From positions 620,001-684,000 of the forward strand of contig MOWL01000067.1 of the NCBI GenBank assembly GCA_002110485.1: a DNA stretch of 64,000 nt. Reading direction: 5' to 3'. The notes below the pieces were generated by a model, which worked only from the letters and a program-made list of their open reading frames with translations, had not been told where the DNA came from and did not search any database. Below are positions 11,174 to 22,454 of the stretch, piece by piece. The translations under genes and the position numbers were made by a program. The stretch comes from Emergomyces orientalis. Taxonomy: Eukaryota; Ascomycota; Eurotiomycetes; Onygenales; Ajellomycetaceae. Numbering within the stretch: the first letter of the stretch is position 1; every line of letters begins with the position of its first letter.

Positions 11174-11280
11174 GGTGATTGAGGGTGTACAAGTGTGTAG
11201 GTGTAAATGACAGCTCTTTATGGCCTGGTTAAAATCATGATATAGCTTTAAAAAGAATAAAAAGTTTTTGTTGAGGTTCT

Positions 11281-11295
11281 CTGAAACAGATATTA
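11281..11295 (+). repeat. Target-site duplication, right copy (15 bp)
   Basis: An exact repeat of 5867-5881. It marks the 5' junction of the minus-strand family A LINE. Confidence 0.9.
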
Positions 11296-11667
11296 AATAT
11301 TTAATAAATTATATCATAGAAACAGATATTGCAACAAGAAAAAGACAACAACTAGATATATAATAAATATAATTCAAATCAATTTATTATAAATATTCTT
11401 TGAGAAATTTTCTATATTAGTTCATTCTTTTAATTTTCTTTGTGTTATCTTCAACTTTGAGTTTATTTTCAAAAATATTTTAGTATAAAATTGTATCATT
11501 TTTTACTTTTGAATGTGTCTCTTATTCTGGGCTGAAATTACTGTAATGACAAGTGACAAGAAGTTACATGTATTTAGATATAGTTTACATGATAAATTCT
11601 AGTAATACTAGATGAGCATCATAATCACTGATTGCATATGCCTTAATGAAAGAAAAAAAAAAAAAAT
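11296..11667 (+). mobile_element. Family C LINE 3' end, continuation after the family A insertion
   Basis: It resumes the coding end (ETDIATRKRQQLDI then TAA) and the 3' UTR, which matches 48,785-49,075 in reverse complement. A small hairpin (TCTAGT-AAT-ACTAGA, 11,598-11,612) and a poly(A) tail (11,654-11,667) close the element. Family C therefore ends in poly(A) while families A, B and D end in (AAT)n. Confidence 0.85.
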
Positions 11668-13485
11668 ATTGACTTCAGAAACTCAAGAAACTTCTTGATA
11701 ATAAATCTATTAATTTCAGAATACTGATTTATTCAAGAATGAATTCTTGCTGATACTTTGTCTTTCAGTCTTTCAAAAGTATATTACATTTAAGCTTGTT
11801 CATTTTCAATGATCTGTTCATCAATCATGATCTTGGCTTTGAGATTACTGAGAAACTGTGAGAAATAAAAGAGATTATCATCATTATAATAAATAAAATC
11901 TGAAAGACTTGTTTTTAACTATTTTAATTTAATAGAGAGAGAGATAGTGATAACTTCAATTAAATTTAAAATTCTAATAATTATTCATTATTTCTTGAGT
12001 TCTTGTCATTGATTTTATAGCTTCATTTATTGAACTGTCAGTCTTTTCTTTATCTGAAAAAGCTCTGTGAGCTTCTCTCTAATAAAATTAATAATTATTT
12101 CTTCATTCTATAATTTATAACTGCTTGTAATTAACACAAATTCATCTTCATCTGATGAAGTCTTAAAGATGATCATCAGAGTTTTTATTTTTATAAATGC
12201 AGAAATTTCTTGCTACTCTGTCACATTGTGATTTACTCAAAAAATGAGTTTATAATATCAGTATTCTTCTGAACTTTTTTATAGATACAGAGATTTCTTG
12301 CTACTCTATCATATAATTATTCTTTCTTAATAATTAATCTGTAATGTCAGTGTCTTTCTGAGCTTTTTCATGTCTTTCTTTAGTAAGAAGTAAAAATGAA
12401 GCTTTTTTAATATAAAAGATGAGTAATTAGATATGAAAGAACTATATTATATCTAATATATAAGAAGAAAAGTTTAAGAAAGAAAAAAGAAAGAAAAGAA
12501 AGAAATACAAAAAGTGTATAGAAAAGAAGTGCTCTAAGTACAGATTGCAAGTGAGGGCTAGCCACTAGCGCGGGAGCCAGCTAGCCCGAGTCCACATAAT
12601 CATATAGAGGTTCAACCCCTGACAACAGGCATGAATAGAGCAGATTTCTACTCATATTCAAAAGATTATAGTGTCAGCGCCCTCCCTCAGAGACTCTCTT
12701 CGTAGAGTCACGTGACCTTATGTCACATAACTGTTAACACTCTATATCTAGATCTTTTAGCTAGTGTTTTCTTTCTCTTCAATCAAGCTTTCTCATTCTC
12801 ACACTCTGACATATAAAGCTAGAAGGTGGAAATGAATATAAAGAAGACTGCAGATGATTGTATATAGATTACAGAGTATATAATATAGAACATGGCATCA
12901 AAAGCTTGCTATCTTCATATTATACTTTAGTGGCGTTTTTAGCGTGGGAAAGAACTTTTTGACATGAACCTCCGTAGATAGCTGCCAATACAACCACTCA
13001 GACGTCCAACACCAACAGATAGCACAATCAACCAACCTGAACCTTGCACCTTCATCATAACCTGCCTTCAGCCTCACCTCACCCTACGTGACTGATTAAA
13101 GCAGCCTCTTGCGCTACTCCGGGCCTGGTGCCAAAAGGGGTATTCATGCAAAATCCTTAACTTTCCCTTGAGTATTGGAGGTAGTCATTGGTTTCCAGGT
13201 GGCACTTTTTCTCTTAAAAATAGCGTCTACATTTCCATTTCGATTTCCATTGCTTAACTAACTAGCTTCGGAAGAGGGACTGATTACCTAATCTGTGGTC
13301 AGCACCTTAGCTCCCACAATTACACAGCTTCATCCTTTGTGTTTCTTGAGATTCATCAATCGAACAACGGTTCTAATCAGTTCATTTTTCAAATTCATCG
13401 AAGCCTCAGAGCTTACTTCAGTTTAGGGTTTTCTCATAGGGTCTTCAATATCTTTGTTGCATAAAACCGTGAAAACATAGCAAGA
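11668..13485. other. AT-rich non-genic stretch grading into the promoter side of the FMP52-like gene
   Basis: No intact gene is seen. It contains a ~88 bp tandem duplication at 12,190-12,370 (both units hold TTTCTTGCTACTCT), which may be a decayed minus-strand repeat-protein ORF. It also holds an 8-bp-stem hairpin at 12,555-12,587 (GGGCTAGC/GCTAGCCC), and a palindromic GTCACGTGAC at 12,707-12,716. The change from AT-rich repeat DNA to gene-like composition is at about 12,900-13,000. The last few hundred bases precede the next gene and probably contain its 5' UTR. Confidence 0.5.
12190..12370 (+). repeat. Tandem duplication of ~88 bp
   Basis: Two diverged units start at 12,190 and 12,278. Shared blocks are TTTATA(A/G)AT, TTTCTTGCTACTCT and TTCT(G)A(A/G)CTTTT. 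No function can be assigned. Confidence 0.6.
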
Positions 13486-14357
13486 ATGGCCTCAGTAGCT
13501 CTTGTGGGAGGCACTGGTCTGGTGGTACGTCATAGACAATCCTTGAAGATATTCTGCAGTTCAAGTTCTTCGCAAATTCAACAACACATGAAAAAAAGAA
13601 GAAAAAACAAGAGGAGAAAAGCGGTCCCCTAAATTAATTCACAAAAAACTTCCGCAAATAGGGCTCCCACATCCTCACCACACTCCTCCCCCACCCTTCA
13701 ATCACCCACATAGAATTCCTCGCCCGCCGACCCCCTCCCAAATCCATCGCAGACGCCAACGCTCCAAAACTCTCAATCTTTACCTCCCAAGATCCCCCCG
13801 CAACCTGGTCGTCCCACCTACGAACAGGAACCCACCCACCCGCCGAAATCTTCTTCTCAACCCTAGCCACAACACGCGCCAACGCCGGCGGCCTCGCCGC
13901 CCAACGCGCCCTCGAGCACGACGCAAACCTCGAACTCGCCCGCGCCGCCCAAGAAGCTGGCGCCAAAGTATACGTCCTTGTCTCGGCAGCCGGGGCGAAC
14001 GCGTCGTCGCGCATCCCCTATCTGAAGCTGAAGGGGGATATTGAGGAAAACATTTTGGCGCTGGGGTTTGAGCGGACGGTGATTTTGAGGCCGCAGATGA
14101 TTGCTGGGCAGAGGGAGGAGAGGAGGTTGGCGGAAGGGGTGTTGAGGGGGATTGCCGGGGTGGCAGGGTGGGTTAGTAAGCCGTGGTTGAAGGATTGGTG
14201 GAGCCAGGATGCTGAGGAGATTGCGAGAGCGGCGGTAAGTGCGGGTGTTAGGGCGTGGAAGTGGGAGGGGGAGGAAGGGAAGGAGAAAGTTGTGGTGCTG
14301 GGGGGTAGTGATATTGTGAGGCTTGGGAGGACGGAGTGGAAGGGGGATAGTTCGTGA
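13486..14357 (+). CDS. FMP52: FMP52-like mitochondrial NAD(P)-binding Rossmann protein
   Basis: There are two exons: 13,486-13,524 and 13,662-14,357, with a 137 nt GTACGT..ATAG intron, giving 244 residues and a TGA stop. The intron sits directly after the nucleotide-binding start MASVALVGGTGLV, and exon 2 resumes with GSHIL, so the GxTGxxG motif spans the junction. Later blocks are STLATTRANAGG, VYVLVSAAGA, the YxxxK-like IPYLKLKGDIEE, a TVILRPQMIAG segment and C-terminal DIVRLGRTEWK, all typical of fungal Fmp52 (related to human HTATIP2/TIP30), a small atypical short-chain dehydrogenase found with mitochondria. Its substrate is unknown. Codon use changes from C-ending to G-ending codons near 14,000. 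It converges with the next gene, with 325 bp between the stops. Confidence 0.85.
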
Positions 14358-14682
14358 AAAAGGGAGAAAGGGTTGTTAATCGCATTGTGATGCGGTGTTG
14401 GGTTGCCCATTGCTCTTTATTATTAATAATGTTTGTGAAGGCTAAAATTGCCCAAGATATTGTATGTGTAATAAATTGTTTCAATTTTTTCGTTGGCGTT
14501 TTAGCTGTTACTCCTAATTAAAAACTTAATGCGTAACATATAACCAATAAAACAAAAACAGCGCGATGATTTCATATTCCAATTTTTCCCAATCCCCCTA
14601 TGCAGAAAAAAATAAAACGCCAAAATGTCCAAAACAAGCAAAGTTTGTACCTCAAATCAGTAAAAGACCAAAGGTGCCACAT

Positions 14683-15252
14683 TCATTTAGTCGGCAACTT
14701 AATAAATGTTTCTTTCTTCTCAATAATAACCGTGCCACCATAATCAACCTTCTTCCCCTTCGGCGGCGACACTCTGCGACTGGGACCCTTCTCCACCCAA
14801 TCACTCCTGCCCGCTTCATCCGTATACTGCGAGATATCACGATTGGCAGGGCTGACTTCCAAGGGGCCCGCTTTACTGTGGCCATCATGCATAGCTTCAT
14901 CCAGCGAGGCTTCTCTTACCTTCTCCGGCGTGATGTAAGTGAGGTCCCACGCTGCCCGCTGTTCGGCAACGGCGTTGTCCGAACCGGACTGTGAATATTC
15001 GTGCCGCTCTGTATTTATGCTATAGCGGCCGTCCGGGTCATTTCGGATGTCGTATGGTAGTGGGCTCTTGGGTTGCTTGTCATCTGTGGCGTAGGAGCGT
15101 TGCAGAGCCGCCGATGCAGTTGCTGTGAGGGGTTTTCGAGGAATCTGCAACGGAGTTGCAGTCAGGTTGAGTGGGGAATGGAGGGGGAGGCTTTGGTGAA
15201 CCCGCGGGATCCGCAGACCCGCACGAGTGGAAGCGTAGCGGAAAGCGGCCAT
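14683..15252 (-). CDS. Uncharacterised protein with a mitochondrial-type presequence
   Basis: This is a single-exon frame of 189 codons. The N-terminal ~50 residues are rich in Arg, Ser, Thr, Ala and Leu and lack acidic residues (MAAFRYASTRAGLRIPR), as in mitochondrial targeting sequences, and a likely processing region follows near LQRSYATDD. The rest is hydrophilic, with a NTERHEYSQSGSDNAVA segment and a Lys-rich C-terminus. The composition and length fit small fungal mitochondrial proteins that have no assigned function. I do not recognise a catalytic motif. The start ATG at 15,252 is the first in frame. Confidence 0.6.
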   Translation of the reverse strand: MAAFRYASTRAGLRIPRVHQSLPLHSPLNLTATPLQIPRKPLTATASAALQRSYATDDKQPKSPLPYDIRNDPDGRYSINTERHEYSQSGSDNAVAEQRAAWDLTYITPEKVREASLDEAMHDGHSKAGPLEVSPANRDISQYTDEAGRSDWVEKGPSRRVSPPKGKKVDYGGTVIIEKKETFIKLPTK

Positions 15253-18200
15253 ATTGTGCAGATAACAAAAGGAAATAAACCTTGCCGATGATGTAATTTT
15301 GTGAATCTGCTAGTCTTTTGACGACTGCGGAGATATATAGTTGTTTGTTTTGATTTTTGTACGGCAAAGAGGTGAATATGCCACACAGGAGCTGTGTCTT
15401 TCCACCTCTGATGCGGAACGAATAAGAGATCTGAAAAAGGGCAATCAGCGTTCTCACAGTTCGAATGCTGCAGACCCTGTTATCTCAACAATTTATATAT
15501 GCATATAATTCGCAATCATAGATAACTGACTTGTAGGTGCTTTGTTAAATAGGTACCGTGGTATATGGCTATGACGAGTTTCAAAGTTCTCGCCTCCCTT
15601 GTAATGCTGTGTTCGATAGGTTCTGGAAAATATACGGGTTATTTGCAAAGAATCATTCACCTGTTCACACCCTTTTGACAGGGGAAAAAGAGGGATCGGA
15701 TAAGAGGCTTTTTGTCTATGCAATATAGTGAAGATTTCCTTGTTGTAAGAGAGATGATGTTGCGTTGGATGTTGATGGAGAGTTAGCTACCACCTAGGTA
15801 AGCAGGAGCTTAGATGACACTTATCCACTCTGGGTTTAATCTATGGAGGTTTACATATTAGTGATGTCATCGCTCAGCACGTGCTTGCCCTAAGCCCTAA
15901 GCCCTAAGCCCTAACTGGCGTTGTGGCAACAACAACGGGATGAGCTCCAGTATGTGATACGAATACCATACCTAAGTCCTTCAAAAGCAAAAAGACACAG
16001 CTTTTTCTTCTATTGCCATCTAATTTCCCACGGTGAGCAATATATTCCCAGAACTACTTGATAAAGTCATACATGTAACGGATCGTAAGAGATATCCGTG
16101 TAGGCTGGCACCCTAGCAGTTGGGAGACCAAATTCTACATTTCTGGTCTGACAACAATAATCAGGATCCTAATATATACTGATTACACAACATTTTGTTT
16201 ACCCATGGCTGTGCGCGCATCACAGGGGCACTCGTTTGGGAGCATTGTAGGCCTCAAATTGGACCGGATGGGCAACCTGAACAAGGGGTTTTGGTAGCCC
16301 AATTGCGAGTGAATTTCCATCACAGAAGACAACTAAGGGACTAAGGGATGAGACGGTAATGCCACCAAAAGTGGAAGAACCCGCTGCCCTCAGGAAGACA
16401 AGGAATCACACATCCAAGCAATGAAGGGTTGTGATAATGTGCCAACCAGTGCAGAAAACAAAAAGGATACATCTTTGAGTTGATCCCGTTGCCAACCGCT
16501 AGAACCGTGAACTACGGCAGGAATGGAGATGCTGTGGAGAACAAAAGTGAGAGAAGAGAAGAAAAAAAAAAAAAAAGCAACCAATGACATAGTCACGTCT
16601 GACCGACCCAAACAATTGCATAGCTCTGAGAACTACGCCACCGGAAAGATGACTGATCATTGATCGCCATTGAGTCGTAGGCTTAGCAAAAGAATAATTA
16701 ACCAGGGCAATCGACGCGATTGGGGCCGGGGGGGAGGTTGGGATGTTTAGCGTATGTTTTCGAAAAGGAGGCGAAAAAAAGTGATAATGAAGCTAAATGG
16801 AAACTATAGATAGTACTGATATAGCGGTCAAGGGAGCGAGGAGACATCAAAGAGCCAGCCTGGGGCTGTCGAGACGAACCTTTTTATGTAGCCGTGTTTT
16901 ATGATGGCGAATCAGCGAACTGGTAGACGCCAGAGAAGAAATGAAGAATCCAAAAAAAAAAAAAATTTTTGAATAAATATCGTCAACAGGAACTAAGGCA
17001 ATGGAAGATCATGCATGATGGGGTACAGCACGCAGTAAGCACGCCCAGCAGCCAGAAAGAATTGGCGATGATCTTGATTGAAAGCTCTCTCCGAAATAGA
17101 AAAACAAACAAGAAAAAAAAAGGAAAAGAAAAAACAGCGTTTCTTTTCTGTGTTGCAGGTGTCAAAGAGTCTAGACAGCAGAGGCAGTGAGAGCAGTAAT
17201 TTTAATTGTAACGGGGACCAATTGAGCGCGCGTACGTCGCATTGAAATTGGCCGGTCCGCATGAAGTTTAATGGTGTGAACAGATGCAAGGCACTACCTG
17301 TGTTGTAAGAAACCTAGATAAAGCCAAACAAAACAAGGCAAGATGAAATTGTGTCGATCCTGGCTGCTAACTAGCTTCCGTGCCGGAGATGTAAGATAGA
17401 GGTAATGGTGGAGAAGGTAAACGCGCCGCAAAGACGCGTGGTGTAAGCTTGGGCAGAAATTCCACTAAAGCTATAATGACAAAAGTGAGTCGGAAAGGAA
17501 AAAAAACCAGTGGGGGACAGCGAGATATCCGCTGCGCTCATACACATACACACGCATAAATCAAATTGCGGAAGGAGGACGTACATACATTAGAGTTTCA
17601 GAAATGGGCAGAATAGTGGCTGCCACGTCAATTGGTGCCGGCAGAGATTAGGGGAGATTCGAAACGGGAATAAATAAATAAAAACAATGAATCAGGTAAG
17701 GTGGGTAACTTTGTGCTGTCTGTCAATGCTTCCTCTCCGTCAAATAAATTGGGCACAATTAACGGCACAGCAGCCAAAGGGTTTTTTCCCGGTTGGTTGG
17801 CCCACCAATGATGTCATACACCAGACGCAATTTGTCCTTCATAGATCTACCACGATATTTACCTCGCTGCGCTAGTAATAGAGATGGGTTGGCGCCAATG
17901 TCAGCAAACAATACAGCTTGTAAGGTTCACTGAAGAAAGGAAGTAAAAGCGGCGGCGTAGGGAACCAAATATGCCATGTCAACAAGGCGGGAATATCCAT
18001 TGGAAAACTAGGTGAGGAAACTGGGTAACAGCCATGCCACCTGGCAAACAGGCGGGGTACCGAAAAGAATCAAGGACCGGATTTCGCAATGTGGCACCAC
18101 TAAGGCTGGAAGCTGGTTTTAGGGGGCCCGCAAGAGTTGTGACAAATTGACTCAAAATGGCGAATTGAGCATAAGGCTAGAATGAACGACAGAAAAAGCA

Positions 18201-20919
18201 AGAAGGTGTGAGAGCAAGACCAGAGTTGACAGAGGGGAGGCAATGACTATTCAAGCGTCGCGCATGAATCGTACAGACCCGGATTCGAAAGCTGACCAGC
18301 CGCATCCCGCAAATGAAACGCTATCGGAACTATATGCCACCATCTAGAATCGACCATCCAATGGATGTTTCACAGCCCCTATGGTAGATCCTTGGTTGCT
18401 TGTCAAACTGATGTGGTGCATCTATTGGGTGGCTCAACGGGGTGCCGTACTGCTAATTCACTGAGTACAAGGGCGCACATAATGCAGAGATATGCTATGT
18501 ATGGTCCACTCTGGTACTGAAAGCCCAAAGGTGTTCTCCGCGTCCGCAATTGCTGCATGCTGGCTGCAAGAGTGAGACTTGCCTTTTGCTCCTCTAGATC
18601 ACCTGAGTAGTTTAGACCCAGCCGTGTGGATACTAATCTGGGGCTAGAAATTCAATTTCAACCTTCAAAAAGAGATAAAGAACACCACGAGTATTCCGAA
18701 TGCGTCTTCACAAGGGATGCAGCAGTCCAATTAATTTGTCATTTGAGTACACAATGTAGTAGCAGGAAATACTTGGAAAGATTATGTCCTATTTCATCCC
18801 GTTCATATCAACACCGTTCAATACCTTGTAAATGTAAACAAACGAAACTTTGTTAGGTTGACCGATATGATTCAACAAGGTACCGGGAATAACGAAGTTG
18901 GCGACAACGGCATGTCGACGGGGCAGACACATTTCAAAGAGACTCATTCGCTCGTATTAATGCCTTGCCGTCGCCTCATCATTGTTCTTCAACTTACCGA
19001 TTCATCCGCATTTACCCCGACCCATTTAGTGGAACTCAATTTTGAAAGGCTCCAAAAGCTGCGTCATATAGATAGGACCGTATCTAAGAATGCGAGACGG
19101 CTAACGAGAATGTAATTTCACATTTGAGGTTCCAAGGCGCCTGAGGTTGCGGCGTCGCACACGAGTCGTGATTGCTACAACATGCATGCATCCTCAGAAC
19201 GAACAAGATAGACGCCTATCATACGAAAAGCCAGCATAGCAACAGCTCTCTTGATCCAAAACTTGTCAGGATGATACCTGCAAAGATCCAATATGGAATC
19301 CCTTTTGACCAGACGACTCACGCCACGTCACGAAGGTCTATGAAGTCTAGCGCAGCAATTGCTGTGGAGCCGGGATATCAAATCCATATCGCCGTGTGGC
19401 AGGTCCTGTTCCCGGTCTATTATCCCAACGGGGAAGGATTATGTGGTGTCCCACACCTTGGAAATAGCGCACTAAGGAGAGGCTGTCGGAGATGTAACAG
19501 CAAAAGGTGATTGAACTGCGTGGCCAGAGGCGATGGTTGGAAACGTTTGGGTTCTTAGACCGGCTAGTTTAAACTTTCACAGGTATCAAAGCCGGTGGCA
19601 GACGGCTGGGACGATTTGACATCCACAACATTGAAAATGGTGACACATGTCGCGCTTTCATGCAAAGGAACGAACGAACGAGAATGCCTGCAGGTAAGGA
19701 AAAGAAGGCAACTTCATGCGCATCGAGGCTAAAACGACCAACACCCCAGCGTGATGGAAAACTCATTCCTATCCCTGCAGGGAGATAGAAGATATCACAC
19801 ACGAGGTGTCAATGATCGAATAAAAAAAACTGAAAGTGTGGGTTAGGTTGCAAAACAAGTTTCTTGCACGGAGTATGAATGTCAGGTAAAGGCCGAATTG
19901 TCATTTTCGCCTCCTGAGTCGATATTCCTGTTTGAAGTCAATCGGGAGTGTGAATGAAAAGATATTCGAACGGATATCAATTGGGTTGATTGGGCACGAT
20001 GGCCCAAATGAAATCAAGTTACACCAAGCCCAGACCGCTAAGTGGGGCCTGCCGTAGCTCCGAATATCAATATCAATCTCGTGAACGACAGAGGATGTGG
20101 CCGCCATCAAGGAAGTATCCACAAGGAATTGGATTTGGCTGACACGAATGAGGCTCTAGCCATGGGTTCAGCACATTGATCAACGTTGAAGTGAGATTCA
20201 ACGAAAAGCAAAGAGCGGGGAAGGACAGGCAACCAAGGTTCTCCGGCTGGGGCAAATGATGAGGTATCCAGGGGGTAAGACGCCACCATCAATCGGATAA
20301 GATGAGGGGTTCCAAACAGGAGGGGGAAAATCAAAAGAAGTTGGATGACGACGGGAGATACCGATGCCACGACAACCATGTCGAGCGAATATGCATTTGT
20401 TGCCCAACCAAGAGAACTGGATATCACCTTGCAGCGCCGGAAGGAACCATGAAAGGGAAGTTTTGAAGCGGAACTCCGCTTTTTCAAGGCCATGTATCCT
20501 GGCTAGTTCGGGTCCGGACACGGGTTGGGGGTGATATGTCCAAGTCAAACGATCTAGGATGGGCAGACACGCAGATGTTGACGAAATTGATCGGCGATAT
20601 GTAGATGAAGGCATCCGGACGAAAAACTTTGGCCAGATGGAATCTGTCATGAGTTCGAAACATAAATATCCTGAAAAACCCCAAGATATTCAGCCTTTTC
20701 CACCATCACTCCAGTCCAAACCAAAATTTCAGCAGACATTTGTGAATCAAAAAGTCAACCACGGTAGCACACCCCTAAAGAAACTCTTCATCTATCAGTC
20801 CAAGGTCCTTCGGCCGTCAAAGCCCAGCCTATCAATCCTACTCTTCAGAAAAGGATTTACCCGGCGACCAATAGAAACCCCACGGTATCCTGAAACATAG
20901 TCAAGGAGAACGCAAGCCG
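15253..20919. other. ~5.7 kb region with no recognisable gene
   Basis: Both strands carry only short frames (under 155 codons) without family motifs, conserved splice patterns or consistent codon use. GC is moderate, so this is not part of the AT-rich repeat islands. It has poly(A) runs (16,561-16,576; 16,951-16,965) and a four-unit GCCCTAA repeat at 15,887-15,914. It may hold long 5' UTRs, regulatory DNA or a noncoding transcript. I see nothing that decides between these. Confidence 0.5.
15887..15914 (+). repeat. Four tandem GCCCTAA units (telomere-like heptamer)
   Basis: GCCCTAA is repeated four times without interruption. It resembles the fungal telomere unit CCCTAA with one extra G. It is far from any visible chromosome end. 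Confidence 0.8.
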
Positions 20920-20972
20920 GTATGCAGTAATGCAGCCTTATGATTGACTGCCCGCTAACCCGTTTCACAGCC

Positions 20973-21311
20973 ATGTGCTTTTATAACCAGAAGAAATTCT
21001 CCTGCGGAGACTGGGCATGGGGCAATTTCGCCGCCCGCTGCAACCATGAATACCGAATGGGCGAAACCTGCGGCATGAAACTCGTTCATAATACCGAAAA
21101 TATACAAGCACAATGTAAATTGTGCGAGAAAATTGATACTAAATGCCGCCGACGAACCACAGAGCTCGAACGTATCGCACGGTGGCGCCGGGAAGGCGGC
21201 ACGTTGAAAGCGTCAATGGAAAAAGCCAGCACCCAGGTCAAGGAACTGGAGCAAGAGATTAGGCAGTTGGAGTATGAGAGGCAGATGAAACAGAAGAACA
21301 TTGGCAAGTAG
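20973..21311 (+). CDS. Small Cys-containing coiled-coil protein of unknown function
   Basis: The ATG at 20,973 gives 112 residues. The N-terminal half has CFYNQKKFSCGDWAWGNF, then RCNHEYRMGETCGMKL and CKLCEK, six to eight spaced Cys that could bind zinc. The C-terminal half is a charged helix (RRRTTELERIARWRREGG and ELEQEIRQLEYERQMKQ) that should form a coiled coil. I recall similar small proteins in other ascomycetes but no assigned role. The sequence just upstream (GTATGC at 20,920 to TTCACAG at 20,970, with CGCTAAC as branch site) looks like a 5' UTR intron that ends two bases before the ATG. For that reason I prefer this ATG to the one at 20,940. Confidence 0.65.
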   Translation: MCFYNQKKFSCGDWAWGNFAARCNHEYRMGETCGMKLVHNTENIQAQCKLCEKIDTKCRRRTTELERIARWRREGGTLKASMEKASTQVKELEQEIRQLEYERQMKQKNIGK

Positions 21312-22454
21312 GCAAGTAACATGGCTCGAGAAAAGAGGCGCGGGAAAAAGCCAGCGGCAGACGAAGTGATGGAATGTTCCCAAAATTAAAAAGAAACTAC
21401 CTCCTCCCTCCTCTCTTCTCTTTTTTTCTTATCGCGTTTCTTATTGTTTCATGTTGCACTGTTATTTCATAATATCCACTTGTTTTGAATGATTTCGGGG
21501 TCCTCATTTCATTCCATGTTTATTTCGTTGGGTTAAGAATTTGGAAAAAACTGGTGCTGCGGGCCACGGATGGCAGGGACATGTTCGAGGCAGCCGGGGA
21601 TCAGGATTTGGGCTTAGCGTTTAAGTCCTTTGGCTCAAGGGCTCTTGTTTGCCAATGAATTTATAAGTCTTTCGTTTTCCGCCCGCACTATTCGTGAATC
21701 CAATGTGACCGCCATTAAGCGCCCTGCATCGTTTCGAGCGAGTTGACCGAGAGGGGTTGCTCCTAGGCTAATGGTTAAACAAATATGGAAAGGCTAACGC
21801 GAAAGCAGGTAACGTAAGGACAAGGCTACCAGTATGAAATTTATATCACATAAACAAACTTGAATTAATACATAAAATGGTGGCGTACGGGGAGTGACCT
21901 GAGGTTGATATCAACTGGTGGAGTTGATGTTTTGTTTGATGCCAACAGTCGACGTTGGAAAGTCTGAGGAGTGGGTGACGTAAGCTGCCCGTGCCCCGCC
22001 TAGTCATCAGTACGTAAATTAGACGCGCATTGCTGAGCGGCAGGGTCACGTGCCACAAACGACCGCGGTTGTTATCCATAGCTGTGTGCTACACTTGAAT
22101 TTGGATACAAAAGAAGGAGAGTAGCAAGATCATTGTGAATCTATTCAATCTAAGTTAGATTCCAAGTTGGGAAAGTGATATCATGAATGTAGTATATCTA
22201 CCATACCATCAACAATGGCGGACACAAAATATTACCGAAAATTAATGTCCCTAGAATAGAGAGAAAAGAGTAAAGGCAGATATTCCGTGTCTGCCAGATA
22301 GAAAGGGGATGTAAATAGGCTTGTTAAAACCGCTATAGTCGAACAACGTGCACCTTAAACACCAACATAAATTTTGGTAATCACGAGCCGTGGTACGCGA
22401 TGTTGGGGACATTTATTGCTACAGCCATGATTGCCCGTAACTCCCATCGGCTCT
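21312..22454. other. Intergenic region
   Basis: The first part is a T-rich 3' region of the small coiled-coil gene. The rest lies beyond the 3' end of the minus-strand proteasome gene. Only short frames occur. No repeat or RNA gene is recognised. Confidence 0.5.

Larger units (their letters stand above)
5882..11280 (-). mobile_element. Full-length family A LINE (5.4 kb) inserted in a family C LINE
   Basis: This is a complete two-ORF non-LTR retrotransposon on the minus strand. It has a 5' leader from 11,280, ORF1 at 11,173-9821, ORF2 at 9824-6365, a ~480 bp 3' UTR and a short (AAT)n tail at 5882-5892. It is flanked by exact 15 bp duplications. Composition is close to 50% GC, much higher than the LINE it landed in. 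Seven-base GCGCGC-rich stretches occur in the 3' UTR and in an ORF2 repeat region near 9290-9400. The architecture (gag-like ORF1 with zinc knuckles, endonuclease-RT ORF2) resembles the Tad1/I group of fungi. No RNase H domain is visible in ORF2. Confidence 0.9.

Noticed and set aside
12555..12587. Possible tRNA or tRNA-derived SINE near GAGGTTCAACCCC (12,617)
   Set aside because: A T-arm-like box is present, but no acceptor stem, anticodon arm or spacing of a tRNA can be folded; only a simple hairpin is supported.
12660..12960. A Gypsy LTR near 12,700 or at the right window edge
   Set aside because: No matching second LTR, primer-binding site or clear TG..CA ends were found in the window.
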